This document shows positions 42,181-50,419 of a stretch of DNA of 64,000 nt, piece by piece. Location of the stretch: NCBI RefSeq assembly GCF_040654195.1, contig NZ_JBFAHM010000001.1:558001-622000 (forward strand). The letters are read 5' to 3'. The notes beneath the pieces were generated by a model. The model worked only from the letters and a program-made list of their open reading frames with translations, was not told the origin of the DNA and did not search any database. How positions within the stretch are numbered: position 1 is the stretch's first letter; every line of letters starts with the position of its first letter. Position numbers and translations under genes: made by a program. Origin of the DNA: Hamadaea sp013361475. Its GTDB lineage: Bacteria; Actinomycetota; Actinomycetes; Mycobacteriales; Micromonosporaceae.

Positions 42181-43365
42181 ATGAGCGCTACTTATACGCG
42201 GCGGTCGCTGACTGCGGCCGCGGTGCTGGCCGTCGCCGCCGCGGCTGTGGGCTGCTCCAGCCCGCAGGACGCCGCCTCGGGCGACCAGACCTCCCCGATC
42301 AAGGTCGGCCTGGTGTACTCCCAGTCCGGCGCTCTGGCCGGCTACGGCCAGCAGTACAAGGCCGGCTTCGCTGCCGGTCTGGCGTACGCCACCAACGGCA
42401 CCGGCAAGGTCAACGGCCGGACGGTCGAGGTCTCCGAGGCCGACGACGCGGGCGACCCGAACAAGGCGGTGTCGGCGGCCAAGGACATGATCGGCAAGGG
42501 CGTCAAGATCCTCGCCGGGTCGACGGCGTCCGGCGTCGCGTTGCAGGTCGCGCCGATCGCGGCGCAGAACAAGGTGCTCTTCGTCTCCGGGCCGGCCGCG
42601 ACCGACGGCGTCACCGGGGTCAACCGATACACGTTCCGCTCGGGCCGGCAGTCGTACCAGGACGTGCTGACCGCCAGGTCCTTCATCGGCGACGCGACCG
42701 GTAAGAAGGTGCTCGTCTTCGCCCAGGACAGCGCATTCGGCAAGGCCAACGAGGCGGCCGTCAAGGCGGTCATCGGCGGCGCGGGCGCCACGGTGAGCAG
42801 CATCCTCGTCCCGGCCACGGCGACCGACTTCACCCCGGCCGCGGTGCAGGCGAAGAACGCCAAGGCCGACCTGGTCTTCGTGGCCTGGGCGGGGACGACC
42901 GCGAGCGCGATGTGGCAGGCGCTGGACCAGCAGGGTGTTCTGGGATCGACCCAGGTCGTCACGGGTCTGGACCAGAAGTCGACCTGGCCGACCTTCGGCG
43001 CGGCCGGCGGCAAGATCTCGTTCCTCTCGCACTACTTCGACGGCGCGGCGGACAACGCGGTGGCGAAGGCGGCCCGGGAGAAGGTCGGCGGCCCGCTCGA
43101 CCTGTTCCACCCGGACGGCTTCACCGCGGCCCAGCTGATCGTGCGGGCGATCAGCGAGGGCGGCGACGACGTCGAGAAGCAGATCAAGGCCCTGGAGGGC
43201 TACAGCTTCGACGGGGTGAAGGGCAAGCTCACCGTCCGCGCCGAGGACCACGCGCTGCTGCAGCCGATGTTCCAGGTCAAGTTCGGTTCGGGCGGGCAGC
43301 CTGAGCTGATCAAGGCCGTGGACCCGCAGGACTGCGCGCCGCCCGCCGTGGCGATGAAGTCCTGA
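42181..43365 (+). CDS. ABC transporter substrate-binding lipoprotein (branched-chain amino acid type)
   Basis: A 394-residue type I periplasmic-binding-type lipoprotein. The signal and lipobox (AVLAVAAAAVGCSS) precede a LivK/UrtA-like fold: IKVGLVYSQSGALAGYGQQYKAGFAAGL at the start, DDAGDPNKAVSAAKDMI and LVFVAWAGTT in the middle. It is the first gene of a five-gene transporter and overlaps the ATPase start by one base (tgATG). Whether it binds Leu/Ile/Val, other amino acids or urea-like compounds is unknown. Confidence 0.92.
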   Translation: MSATYTRRSLTAAAVLAVAAAAVGCSSPQDAASGDQTSPIKVGLVYSQSGALAGYGQQYKAGFAAGLAYATNGTGKVNGRTVEVSEADDAGDPNKAVSAAKDMIGKGVKILAGSTASGVALQVAPIAAQNKVLFVSGPAATDGVTGVNRYTFRSGRQSYQDVLTARSFIGDATGKKVLVFAQDSAFGKANEAAVKAVIGGAGATVSSILVPATATDFTPAAVQAKNAKADLVFVAWAGTTASAMWQALDQQGVLGSTQVVTGLDQKSTWPTFGAAGGKISFLSHYFDGAADNAVAKAAREKVGGPLDLFHPDGFTAAQLIVRAISEGGDDVEKQIKALEGYSFDGVKGKLTVRAEDHALLQPMFQVKFGSGGQPELIKAVDPQDCAPPAVAMKS

Positions 43366-44138
43366 TGTCCGACCAGGTCACCGGTGGCCCGGCGGTCCTC
43401 GCGACCGCCGGGCTCACCTGGCGCGTCGGCAACGCCACGATCGTCGACGGCGTGAGTCTGGAGCTGCGGGCGGGGGAGTTCCTCGGCGTGATCGGGCCGA
43501 ACGGTGCCGGGAAGACCTCGCTGTTCAACCTGATCAGCGGACTGCGCGTGGCCACCGCGGGCACTGTCCAGCTGCTCGGCCACGACGTCACCCGGCTCGC
43601 TCCGCATCGGCGCGCGCGGCGTGGGCTCGGCCGGACGTTTCAGGCCTCGTCGGTCTTCGCTTCGCTGTCGGTACGCGAGAACGCACGGCTGGCGGCGCAG
43701 GCCCACCACGGGGGTTCCTTGCAGGCGTGGCGTGGCACGAAAGGGTTCCCGGTGGTGGCCGAGCGCGCGGACGAGTGCCTGACCGCGGTCGGGCTGGCCG
43801 ATCGCGGGGAAGCCCTGGCCGGGACGCTGGCGCACGGCGAGAAGCGGAAGCTGGAGATCGCCTTGCTGCTGGCCGGGTCGCCCCGGGTGATGCTGCTGGA
43901 CGAGCCGATGGCCGGCGTCGCCGCCGAGGACGTCCCCGACCTGGTCGAGGTCATCCGCGGGCTGACCGGCCACACCGGAGGTGCCGTCCTCATGGTGGAA
44001 CACCACATGGAGGTCATCCTCGGCCTCGCCGACCGGCTCGCGGTCATGCATCACGGCGCGCTGCTGGCCTGCGACGCCCCGGACGTGGTCATGGCCAACC
44101 CGGTCGTGCAGGAGGCGTACCTGGGGGAGGAACTGTGA
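43365..44138 (+). CDS. livG: Branched-chain amino acid ABC transporter ATPase 1
   Basis: A 257-residue nucleotide-binding subunit. Walker A is GPNGAGKTS, Walker B VMLLDEPMAG and the H-loop is VEHHME. The ABC signature is unusual, LAHGEKRKLEIA in place of the LSGGQ type, but LivG/UrtD proteins normally carry this YGxQRxLEIA-like variant. It overlaps the substrate-binding gene and livF by a few bases, showing translational coupling. Confidence 0.93.
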   Translation: MSDQVTGGPAVLATAGLTWRVGNATIVDGVSLELRAGEFLGVIGPNGAGKTSLFNLISGLRVATAGTVQLLGHDVTRLAPHRRARRGLGRTFQASSVFASLSVRENARLAAQAHHGGSLQAWRGTKGFPVVAERADECLTAVGLADRGEALAGTLAHGEKRKLEIALLLAGSPRVMLLDEPMAGVAAEDVPDLVEVIRGLTGHTGGAVLMVEHHMEVILGLADRLAVMHHGALLACDAPDVVMANPVVQEAYLGEEL

Positions 44139-44833
44139 GCGTTCTCCAGGTTCGTGACCTCTCGGTCGTCCTCTCCGGACTCAGCATCCTGCAGGGCGTC
44201 TCGTTCGACGTCGCGTCGACCGGCGTCACCGTGCTGCTCGGCCGCAACGGCGTCGGTAAGACCACCACGCTGCGGGCGATCCTCGGGCTCGCGCCCGCCA
44301 CCGGTTCGCTCACTTTCGAGGGCGACGAGATCGTCGGCCGCCGGACGCACGAGCTGGTCCAGAAAGGCCTCGGCTATGTGCCGGAGGACCGCTGCGTCTT
44401 CGCCGGGCTGACGGTCGCCGAGAATCTCCGGCTGGCCGAACGCACCAAGAATTCGGCGTACGACTTGGTCTTCGACCTGTTCCCTGAGCTGAAGAAACGC
44501 GCGAGCCAGAAGGCCGGCTCGCTGTCGGGCGGGCAGCAGCAGATGCTCGCACTGGGCCGGGTCCTGCTCACCGAGAACCGCCTGCTGCTCGTCGACGAGC
44601 CCACGAAAGGTCTGGCCCCCAAGGTGGTCACGGAAGTGGCGGACGCGCTCGCGCGGGTCGCGGTCCGCGTCCCGATCCTGCTGGTCGAGCAGAATCTCGC
44701 CGTGGTACGCCGATTGGCGGGCGACGCGGTGGTCCTCGCCGCGGGCAAGGTCGCCTGGACCGGCGGCGCGTCGGAGCTGCTCGGCGATCACGAGCTCACC
44801 AAGTCCCTCCTGGGCGTGGGGAGTCATTCATGA
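44135..44833 (+). CDS. livF: Branched-chain amino acid ABC transporter ATPase 2
   Basis: A 232-residue second ATPase. Walker A GRNGVGKTT, signature LSGGQQQML, Walker B RLLLVDEPTKGLAP, switch VEQNLAV. GTG 44135 overlaps the livG stop. The conserved GYVPEDRCVF segment matches LivF/UrtE. It pairs with LivG to power the two permeases that follow. Confidence 0.94.
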   Translation: MSVLQVRDLSVVLSGLSILQGVSFDVASTGVTVLLGRNGVGKTTTLRAILGLAPATGSLTFEGDEIVGRRTHELVQKGLGYVPEDRCVFAGLTVAENLRLAERTKNSAYDLVFDLFPELKKRASQKAGSLSGGQQQMLALGRVLLTENRLLLVDEPTKGLAPKVVTEVADALARVAVRVPILLVEQNLAVVRRLAGDAVVLAAGKVAWTGGASELLGDHELTKSLLGVGSHS

Positions 44834-44903
44834 GCGGCCGAAGGCTGATCATCGGACGGTGCAGGTGGACTCATGCGGTCGCCGGCCGCAGGACGGTGAT
44901 CGC

Positions 44904-45755
44904 ATGAGCACTGTGGTCTTGTTGGCTGTCACGGGGCTCGGTCTGTCGGCGCTCTACTTCCTCATCGCGTCCGGGTTGTCGCTCGTCTTCGGCCTGGCCG
45001 ACGTCCTCAACTTCGCGCACGGCTGGTTCCTCACCGTCGGCGCGTACGCCGCCTACTGGGCGACGCCGAAGGTCGGGTTCGCCGGGGGAGTCGCGGCTGG
45101 TGTCCTGGCCGGGGCGGGGGTGGCCGCGCTCGTGGAGCTGGTCATGATTCGCCCGCTCTACAAGCGAACGATCGCCCAGGTGCTCGTCACCGTCGGGTTG
45201 TCGCTCGCCGGGGTGGCGCTGTTCCAGGCGTTGTTCAGCCCGGACGCGCGCATCTTCCCGAGTCCGAAATGGACTCAACAGGTCGTGGACTTCCTCGGCG
45301 CCCGCATCCCGGTCAAATCGTTGCTGCTCATCGCGGGTGCCGTGGTGGTGCTCGCGGCGCTGCTCGCGTTCCTGCGCTGGACCCGGTACGGCCTGATCAT
45401 CCGGGCCGGTGTGGAGAACCGGGAGATGGTGACGGCCCTGGGCATCGACGTCCGAAAGGCGTTCACCCTCGTCTTCGCGATCGGCGGCGCGGCGGCCGGA
45501 CTGGCCGGGGCGCTCGGCGGGGTGTACTTCGAATCCGTGTCGCCCACCGGCGGCGCGTCCCTGCTGATCTTCGCCTTCATCGTGGTCGTCATCGGCGGCA
45601 TGGGCTCCATCACCGGCTCGGCCGTCGCCGCGGTCGCCGTGGGCCTGCTCCAGCAGTTCGTGAACTACTACGGCTCAGCCGGGGCGGGCGACGTCTGCGC
45701 CGTGGCGCTGCTCGCGATCGTCCTCCTCGCCCGGCGGCAAACGAGGCAAGCATGA
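44904..45755 (+). CDS. livH: Branched-chain amino acid ABC transporter permease 1
   Basis: A 283-residue inner-membrane permease with eight predicted helices; LivH signatures are GLSLVFGLADVLNFAHG and VENREMVTALGIDV (the EAA-like loop that contacts the ATPase), and GGMGSITGSAVAAVAVGL. A 70-base gap separates it from livF; ATG 44904 follows AGGACGGTGATC. It overlaps livM by four bases. Confidence 0.92.
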   Translation: MSTVVLLAVTGLGLSALYFLIASGLSLVFGLADVLNFAHGWFLTVGAYAAYWATPKVGFAGGVAAGVLAGAGVAALVELVMIRPLYKRTIAQVLVTVGLSLAGVALFQALFSPDARIFPSPKWTQQVVDFLGARIPVKSLLLIAGAVVVLAALLAFLRWTRYGLIIRAGVENREMVTALGIDVRKAFTLVFAIGGAAAGLAGALGGVYFESVSPTGGASLLIFAFIVVVIGGMGSITGSAVAAVAVGLLQQFVNYYGSAGAGDVCAVALLAIVLLARRQTRQA

Positions 45756-46750
45756 CCTATCTGCGGAGATACTGGCCCTTCGGCGCGGTCGCCGTCCTGG
45801 CGTTCCTCCCGTACGCCGGAATCAGCGTCCCCGGCGTCTTCGACGGGCCGCTGAACAGCCCGGGGACGCTGCAACTACTGGCGCTGTGCCTGCTCTTCGG
45901 TGGGCTGGCGACCGGATACGACCTGCTCTTCGGGCGTACGGGGTTGCTCAGTTTCGGGCACGCGTTGTTCGTGGCGCTCGGTGCGTACGGGGCCGACGTG
46001 CTGATCAGCAAGGCCGGCCTGCCCCTGGGCATCGCCGCCCCGGCCGCGATCCTCCTCGGCACCACGGTCGCCGCCGCCGTCGGCGCGATCGCGTTGCGGG
46101 TCACCGGCATCGCCTTCGCGATGGTGACGCTCGCCTTCGCCCAGGTCGGAGCGATCCTGGCGGCTCGGGACGCCTGGGGGCTCACCGGTGGGGACGAGGG
46201 ACTGGCGTTGGACGTCTCCGGACTGCCTGCCGGACTCGTCGGCGTCGTCAACACCTACAAGCTCTATTGGGTGAGTCTGGCGTACCTGGTGATCGTGATG
46301 ATCGTGGTGCGACGGACCGTGACCTCACCGACCGGTCGGGTGCTCGCGGGCCTGCGAGACGACGAGCGGCGAGTCGGCGTGCTGGGCCTGAACCCCTACG
46401 TCTTCAAGCTCTTCGCCTTCGTCCTCGCGGGCGCGTTGGCGGCGGCGGGCGGGGTCGTGCACCTGCTGCTCGTGCAGGGCGCCGATCCCAAGATCGCCGG
46501 AAGCGAGCTGACGTTGTCGCTGCTCGTCATGGTGGTGCTCGGCGGCCCCGGTACGCGCTATGGCCCGCTCCTGGGCGGCGTGCTCTACACCTACCTGGAT
46601 TACCGGCTCACCCACGTCGCGGGTGGGCTGCCCGGACCGCTGAAGCAGCCGTTGTTCGTGCTCGGCGTGATCTTCATCCTCGCCGTGTACTTCTTCCCCG
46701 GCGGCATCGCTCAGCTCCGGCTACGCGCTTTGCGCCGCTCCGTCTCTTGA
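45752..46750 (+). CDS. livM: Branched-chain amino acid ABC transporter permease 2
   Basis: A 332-residue permease with about ten helices. LivM hallmarks: GYDLLFGRTGLLSFGHALF, LTGGDEGLAL, the coupling loop VLAGLRDDERRVGVLGLNPYVFKL, and GGPGTRYGPLLGG. Last gene of the cassette; family-1 copy G follows 22 bases after the stop and probably ends the transcript. Confidence 0.93.
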   Translation: MTYLRRYWPFGAVAVLAFLPYAGISVPGVFDGPLNSPGTLQLLALCLLFGGLATGYDLLFGRTGLLSFGHALFVALGAYGADVLISKAGLPLGIAAPAAILLGTTVAAAVGAIALRVTGIAFAMVTLAFAQVGAILAARDAWGLTGGDEGLALDVSGLPAGLVGVVNTYKLYWVSLAYLVIVMIVVRRTVTSPTGRVLAGLRDDERRVGVLGLNPYVFKLFAFVLAGALAAAGGVVHLLLVQGADPKIAGSELTLSLLVMVVLGGPGTRYGPLLGGVLYTYLDYRLTHVAGGLPGPLKQPLFVLGVIFILAVYFFPGGIAQLRLRALRRSVS

Positions 46751-46772
46751 CGAGGCCTCCCCTTTAGTGCCG

Positions 46773-46825
46773 GATCAGGGTTCTGGGTCGAATCTTGCAC
46801 CAAGATTCGACCCAGAACCCTGATC
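46773..46825. repeat. Family-1 intergenic palindrome, copy G
   Basis: The best copy: a perfect 25-bp stem (46773-46797 with 46801-46825) and a 3-base loop CAC, between the convergent livM and pirin genes. Confidence 0.95.
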
Positions 46826-46835
46826 TGCAGGGAGA

Positions 46836-47588
46836 TCACAAGCCGGGGCCGTGGCCGGCCGGAATCGTGCCGAGCCGACCGGCCTGGAAGTCCTCGAAGG
46901 CCTGCATCAGCTCGGCCTTGGTGTTCATGACGAACGGCCCGTACGCCGCGATCGGCTCCCGGATCGGCTGCCCGCCCAGGATGAGGACGTCGAGCTTCGG
47001 ACTGCGCGACTCCTGCCGGGGCGCGGCTTCGATGGTCAGCGCTCCGCCGGAGCCGAAGACCGCCAGCTGGCCGAGGCGTACCGGCTGCTTCTTCGCGCCC
47101 ACGAAGCCGGAACCGGCGAGCGTGTAGACGAGCGCGTTGAAGTCCTCCCGCCAGGGGAGCCGCAGCTGGGCACCGGGCTCCACGGTGGCGTGGATCAGCG
47201 TGATCGGCGTATGCGTCACCCCCGGCCCGGGGTGGCCGTCCAGGTCACCGGCGATGACGCGGATCAGCGAGCCGCCGTCCGGCGAGGTGAGCAGCGAAAC
47301 CTGTCCGGCCCGGATGTCCTGGTAACGGGGGTCGGCCATCTTCAGGCTGCGCGGCAGGTTGACCCAGAGCTGGAAGCCGTGGAAGAGCCCGCCCGAGGCG
47401 ACCAGCTCCTCCGGCGGCGCCTCGATGTGCAGCAGGCCGGAGCCGGCCGTCATCCATTGGGTGTCGCCGTTGGTGATCAGGCCGCCGCCACCGTTGGAGT
47501 CCTGGTGACGGAAGGTGCCGTCGAGGAGGTAGGTGACGGTCTCGAATCCGCGGTGCGGGTGCCACGGCGTGCCCTTCACTTCACTCAC
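46836..47588 (-). CDS. Pirin family protein, 5' part removed by prophage integration
   Basis: The remaining 250 codons encode most of a bicupin pirin. They include the metal-site WHPHRGFETVTYLLDG, QWMTAGSGLLHIEAPPEE (all four His/His/His/Glu ligands) and a second cupin (IHATVEPGAQLRLPW). About 55-60 N-terminal residues usual in pirins are missing. A TAA stop lies directly before the GTG at 47588, which supplies only MSEV before the conserved KGTPWHPHRG. The break coincides with a phiC31-type attachment site, so the missing part should lie at the other prophage end. Whether the remnant is translated is unknown. Confidence 0.9.
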   Translation of the reverse strand: MSEVKGTPWHPHRGFETVTYLLDGTFRHQDSNGGGGLITNGDTQWMTAGSGLLHIEAPPEELVASGGLFHGFQLWVNLPRSLKMADPRYQDIRAGQVSLLTSPDGGSLIRVIAGDLDGHPGPGVTHTPITLIHATVEPGAQLRLPWREDFNALVYTLAGSGFVGAKKQPVRLGQLAVFGSGGALTIEAAPRQESRSPKLDVLILGGQPIREPIAAYGPFVMNTKAELMQAFEDFQAGRLGTIPAGHGPGL

Positions 47589-47600
47589 TTAGGTGCGTAT
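47556..47600. other. attL of a phiC31-type serine integrase (hybrid attB/attP)
   Basis: The left half, GTGCCACGGCGTGCCCTT at 47559-47576, matches the phiC31 attB left arm at 17 of 18 positions, as I recall that site, and like it lies in a pirin gene. The right half after the TT core (47577-47597) resembles the phiC31 attP right arm, TTGAGTTCTCTCAGTTGGGG, at roughly two thirds of positions. The hybrid marks the prophage boundary. Confidence 0.85.
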
Positions 47601-47615
47601 TGAATAACGCAAAGA

Positions 47616-47690
47616 GGCCCGGTAGGAGATAACCCCTACCGGGCCAATCCTCGGACTCCTCACCCCTTAAATGAATCATCCGAGGAGTCC
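47616..47690. terminator. Tandem hairpins at the prophage left end
   Basis: A perfect 11-bp stem (47616-47626 with 47635-47645), then GGACTCCTC (47653-47661) pairing with GAGGAGTCC (47682-47690). CCTCGG (47649-47654) and CCGAGG (47680-47685) give a competing pairing. They separate the host pirin remnant from the first phage gene and probably insulate transcription. Confidence 0.65.
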
Positions 47691-47713
47691 ATTGTAGCCA
47701 AGCCCCTGACGGC

Positions 47714-47989
47714 CTACAACTTGACCTTTTCTCGCGAAGCGACGCGACGTCGAGTTACGGACGCCTCATCGTTAGGAAGCCAGACCTCCTCCCACAGCAT
47801 CGGGAAGAAGTGCGCGCACTCGACGCTGTCCAGCGAGAGCAGGACGACGAGCGGCAAGCCGGCCTCTGGGCCGCAGACAGGGCACGCAAGCGTGACCGAG
47901 GACCACTCGAAGGCGTCCGCGTCCTGCGGCTGCCACCAGTGACCACAGCGGGTGAGCACGAGGAGGCGCGCCCTCTCGACCTCGGGCAC
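47714..47989 (-). CDS. Small phage protein with CxxC pair
   Basis: A 91-residue unknown protein, the last of three overlapping leftward genes at the prophage end. RCGHWWQPQDADAFEW and LACPVCGPEAG place Cys/His pairs 20 residues apart, suggesting a small zinc-binding fold. The tail is basic (RRRVASREKVKL). GTG 47989 overlaps the upstream stop. No known function. Confidence 0.65.
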   Translation of the reverse strand: MPEVERARLLVLTRCGHWWQPQDADAFEWSSVTLACPVCGPEAGLPLVVLLSLDSVECAHFFPMLWEEVWLPNDEASVTRRRVASREKVKL

Positions 47990-47990
47990 G

Positions 47991-48395
47991 TCAGATCGCC
48001 CCGTACGCCGGAGGGCCAGCGGCCCGATCCCGCGCTCTCTGGTCCTCGTACGCGGCCCCCAACATCTGCTCAGCCTCGCGTAGCGCAGCCTCTTCCTTCT
48101 CCTGTGCCTCGGCCGCCGCTCGCTGTGCCTTGAGCTTCGCGTGAATCGCGTCCCGCCACCGCGTTACGTCGATGACGAGCTTTCCAGCCATGTCCAGATC
48201 GCACGCCGTGACCTCGCCAAGCTCGACCCACCCGTGCGGGAACAGCATTACCTGAACGCCCTCCCCGGCGATGCTGAGGGCTGGCGCGGTCTGACCCTTC
48301 TCGTCGACATCAAGCGTGATCTCCGACTGATTGCCGACGTAGACGGTGACCTCAAGCCGCGTCTCGGTCGGGCGGATGACTCCCCGGTCAGACAC
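47991..48395 (-). CDS. Phage protein with beta-rich N-terminus and helical tail
   Basis: A 134-residue unknown protein. Residues 10-75 look beta-rich (RLEVTVYVGNQSEITLDVDEK), followed by a strongly charged helix (AKLKAQRAAAEAQEKEEAALREAEQM) and a short Gly/Pro end. It overlaps its neighbours by a few bases on both sides. GTG 48395 is used. Confidence 0.65.
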   Translation of the reverse strand: MSDRGVIRPTETRLEVTVYVGNQSEITLDVDEKGQTAPALSIAGEGVQVMLFPHGWVELGEVTACDLDMAGKLVIDVTRWRDAIHAKLKAQRAAAEAQEKEEAALREAEQMLGAAYEDQRARDRAAGPPAYGAI

Positions 48396-48633
48396 GGTTC
48401 CCCCATCCCTGATCCTTCATCCACTGGTAGACGCGGTTCACCGTCTCCGGGTCGGTGGACCACCTCGAAGCGTGCTGCCCGGTCAGCATGAGCGGCGCGA
48501 TCGTCGTCCTTGGTTGCACTCGCACCGGTCGGAAGCGCCAGTTGCGGACATCCTCCGCGTCCGACCAGTCCGGCATGTTGCGCTGTCGTCGTGGTAAATC
48601 CGGGACCCCCACGGCGGTTGATCCGGTGACCAT
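48388..48633 (-). CDS. Small phage protein divergent from XRE regulator
   Basis: An 81-residue unknown protein, first of the leftward operon. ATG 48633 is chosen because GGGGAGGGG lies eight bases upstream. The C-terminal half (TDPETVNRVYQWMKDQGW) looks helical. Its promoter must share the 48634-48786 region with the divergent regulator gene. Confidence 0.6.
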   Translation of the reverse strand: MVTGSTAVGVPDLPRRQRNMPDWSDAEDVRNWRFRPVRVQPRTTIAPLMLTGQHASRWSTDPETVNRVYQWMKDQGWGNRV

Positions 48634-48713
48634 CGTTGATCCCCTCCCCGCATCCATTTACGCTAGTGTTTGGCAGCGAATGGGAGGGGGTCCGCCCGCC
48701 TCCCATCCGCGCT

Positions 48714-48777
48714 CTGATATCAGCATCACTGCGAGGGCCTCGAATTCTGACGCCGACGGTATTTCAGAGCATTTCAG
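48714..48777. promoter_or_regulatory. Operator-like elements between divergent phage genes
   Basis: CTGATATCAG (48714-48723) is a perfect 10-bp palindrome, and ATTTCAG occurs twice 10 bases apart (48761 and 48771), one helical turn, just before the regulator start. TGGGAGG..CCTCCCA (48681-48706) is a further inverted repeat. Likely sites for the regulator encoded at 48787. Confidence 0.45.
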
Positions 48778-48786
48778 GGGGCGATC

Positions 48787-49974
48787 ATGGAGACCACGGT
48801 CGGTCAGGTCTTGCGATCATTGCGAACGAAGATCGGACTCTCGCAAGCCGACCTCGCCCGACACGCGCACACCGTTCAGTCTCATGTCGCCAACGTCGAG
48901 GCGGACCGTCGAGAGTTGACCCCCGAGCTTGCCGAGGCTTTCGATCGAGTGCTCGGCTCGGCCCCGCTGCTAGCGATCCTGGCAGCGTTAGGAGGCGACG
49001 ACATGCAACGGCGAACGCTGCTCATGCACCTCGGCGAGGGCGCGGCGGTAGGCGCGATCTCCGGCCCGGGTGGGCTCGCGGAGATAGTCCGCGCCGGCCT
49101 GCTCGACGCGGCCGGAGTGCAAGCCGATTGGGACGAGCGCGTAGCCGACTACCGGCACCGCCTTACGGCCGACGGGAGCGCGAGCTTCGGCCGTGCCCTC
49201 ATGGCTCAGCTCATGGCCGTGCGGTACCGCCTCAACGCCGGGCCGACGCCCGAGCTACTCCGGGCCGCCGCAGGGCTCGGCTCGGTCTTCGGACTCTGGC
49301 TAGGCAACACAGGCGACCTCGTCGCGGCGCACGGCTGGTACGTCACGGCGAACGAGCTTGCGACCATGAGCGGGGACGCGGCACTCACGTCGTACGTCGT
49401 CGGTCGCTCCGCCTCGCGCGCGATCTATGAGGGATGGACCGTCGCCCGGACCGTCGAGCACGCTGAGCGCGCCCTCGACCTCGCGGGAGGGAAGCCCGGG
49501 GCGGGGCCGTTGGAGGCGTACGCCGCCCTCGTGCACGTCCATGCGCTCACGGGCGACGCGAAGGCGGGCCGCGCGGCCGCCGCGTCGATGGTCGACGTGG
49601 CCGACGCAATGGGCGACCCGAGCGCGCACGCGCGTGCGCTGTTCCTGGCCGCGTTCGGCGAGGCGCGATACGGCACGGCGGACACAGCGACCGAGGCGTA
49701 TGCCGCCGCTCGGCCGGCGCTCGTGCCACACCCGCTGTGGGCCGCCGAGGCACGGGTCTACCTTGGTCGGGCGCTCGTCGCCTCCGGGGCGGTAGCCGAT
49801 GGGGCTCGCGTCGCGCTCGACGCGGTAACGCCGCTACAGGACGCCGTGCGCGTCGTCGGCGTGGCCGTGCGGGACGCGGTTACCTCCGCCCCCGAGCGCA
49901 CCCGTTCGGACGACCTCGATGCGCTCAGGGCGTACGCTGATCCTGCGCCCGGACCGTGGGAGACGCTGAGATGA
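48787..49974 (+). CDS. XRE-type helix-turn-helix regulator with TPR-like C-terminal domain
   Basis: A 395-residue regulator. Residues 5-60 are a Cro/CI-type HTH (VGQVLRSLRTKIGLSQADLARHAHTVQSHVANVEADRREL). The remaining ~330 residues are Ala-rich helices in repeated pairs (TVEHAERALDLAGG, AYAALVHVHALTGDAKAGRAAAA), the TPR layout seen in streptomycete peptide- or signal-sensing regulators rather than classical phage repressors. ATG follows AGGGGGCG. As the only regulator in the visible prophage, it is a candidate lysogeny control protein. It is coupled (ATGA) to the next gene. Confidence 0.85.
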   Translation: METTVGQVLRSLRTKIGLSQADLARHAHTVQSHVANVEADRRELTPELAEAFDRVLGSAPLLAILAALGGDDMQRRTLLMHLGEGAAVGAISGPGGLAEIVRAGLLDAAGVQADWDERVADYRHRLTADGSASFGRALMAQLMAVRYRLNAGPTPELLRAAAGLGSVFGLWLGNTGDLVAAHGWYVTANELATMSGDAALTSYVVGRSASRAIYEGWTVARTVEHAERALDLAGGKPGAGPLEAYAALVHVHALTGDAKAGRAAAASMVDVADAMGDPSAHARALFLAAFGEARYGTADTATEAYAAARPALVPHPLWAAEARVYLGRALVASGAVADGARVALDAVTPLQDAVRVVGVAVRDAVTSAPERTRSDDLDALRAYADPAPGPWETLR

Positions 49975-50150
49975 CCAAGCCCCGACAGCCGATGCCTGGT
50001 GACCTTGAGAAGGTCGCCGAGCACTTGCACTTGCGTGCGCCAGAGGGCGACGGCTGGGAACCCGTGATGCATGACGGCCGTCTGCGCTACCGGCGCAGGG
50101 TCGGGGACGGTTGGGTCTACGCCGACCCGCGCGACTCGTCGGGGGAGTAG
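49971..50150 (+). CDS. Small protein coupled to the XRE regulator
   Basis: A 59-residue unknown protein, ATG overlapping the regulator stop (ATGA). Composition is Asp/Arg/Gly/Trp-rich (EGDGWEPVMHDGRLRYRRRVGDGWVYADPRD), with a repeated GDGW motif. Its 3' end overlaps the convergent gene by 34 bases. It may act with the regulator, but nothing shows how. Confidence 0.55.
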   Translation: MTKPRQPMPGDLEKVAEHLHLRAPEGDGWEPVMHDGRLRYRRRVGDGWVYADPRDSSGE

Positions 50151-50413
50151 GTCCGACGCGCCTCGGGCTCGAAATACGAGAACCGATCGCCGTCCTTCGC
50201 CTCGGCCCGCGCCATCATGAGCCCGACGGCCTGACGCGCTGCCTCTTCGGTCGGGTACTCCTGTCGCCATGTCTCGCGTGGGGCGTCGCTCGTGCCCACC
50301 CGGACGTACACCCACCACGCGCCGGCCTCGCTGACGTACAGCCAGATATGCCGTTGGCCCCATCCCCAACGGCCGTTACGCCAGTGCCCTACGCGGCGCA
50401 GCCCGGTTGCCAC
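50117..50413 (-). CDS. Small Trp-rich phage protein
   Basis: A 98-residue unknown protein with a Trp/Arg-rich N-terminus (RRVGHWRNGRWGWGQRHIWLYV) and a following strand-helix module (EYPTEEAARQAVGLMMA). GTG 50413 is supported by TACGCT six bases upstream. It is transcribed away from the operator-like region and overlaps the preceding gene tail to tail. Confidence 0.55.
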   Translation of the reverse strand: MATGLRRVGHWRNGRWGWGQRHIWLYVSEAGAWWVYVRVGTSDAPRETWRQEYPTEEAARQAVGLMMARAEAKDGDRFSYFEPEARRTYSPDESRGSA

Positions 50414-50419
50414 GATCGG

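Noticed and set aside
47714..48633. Excisionase or integrase genes near attL
   Set aside because: The three small leftward products show no recombinase catalytic motif and no MerR/Xis-type HTH.
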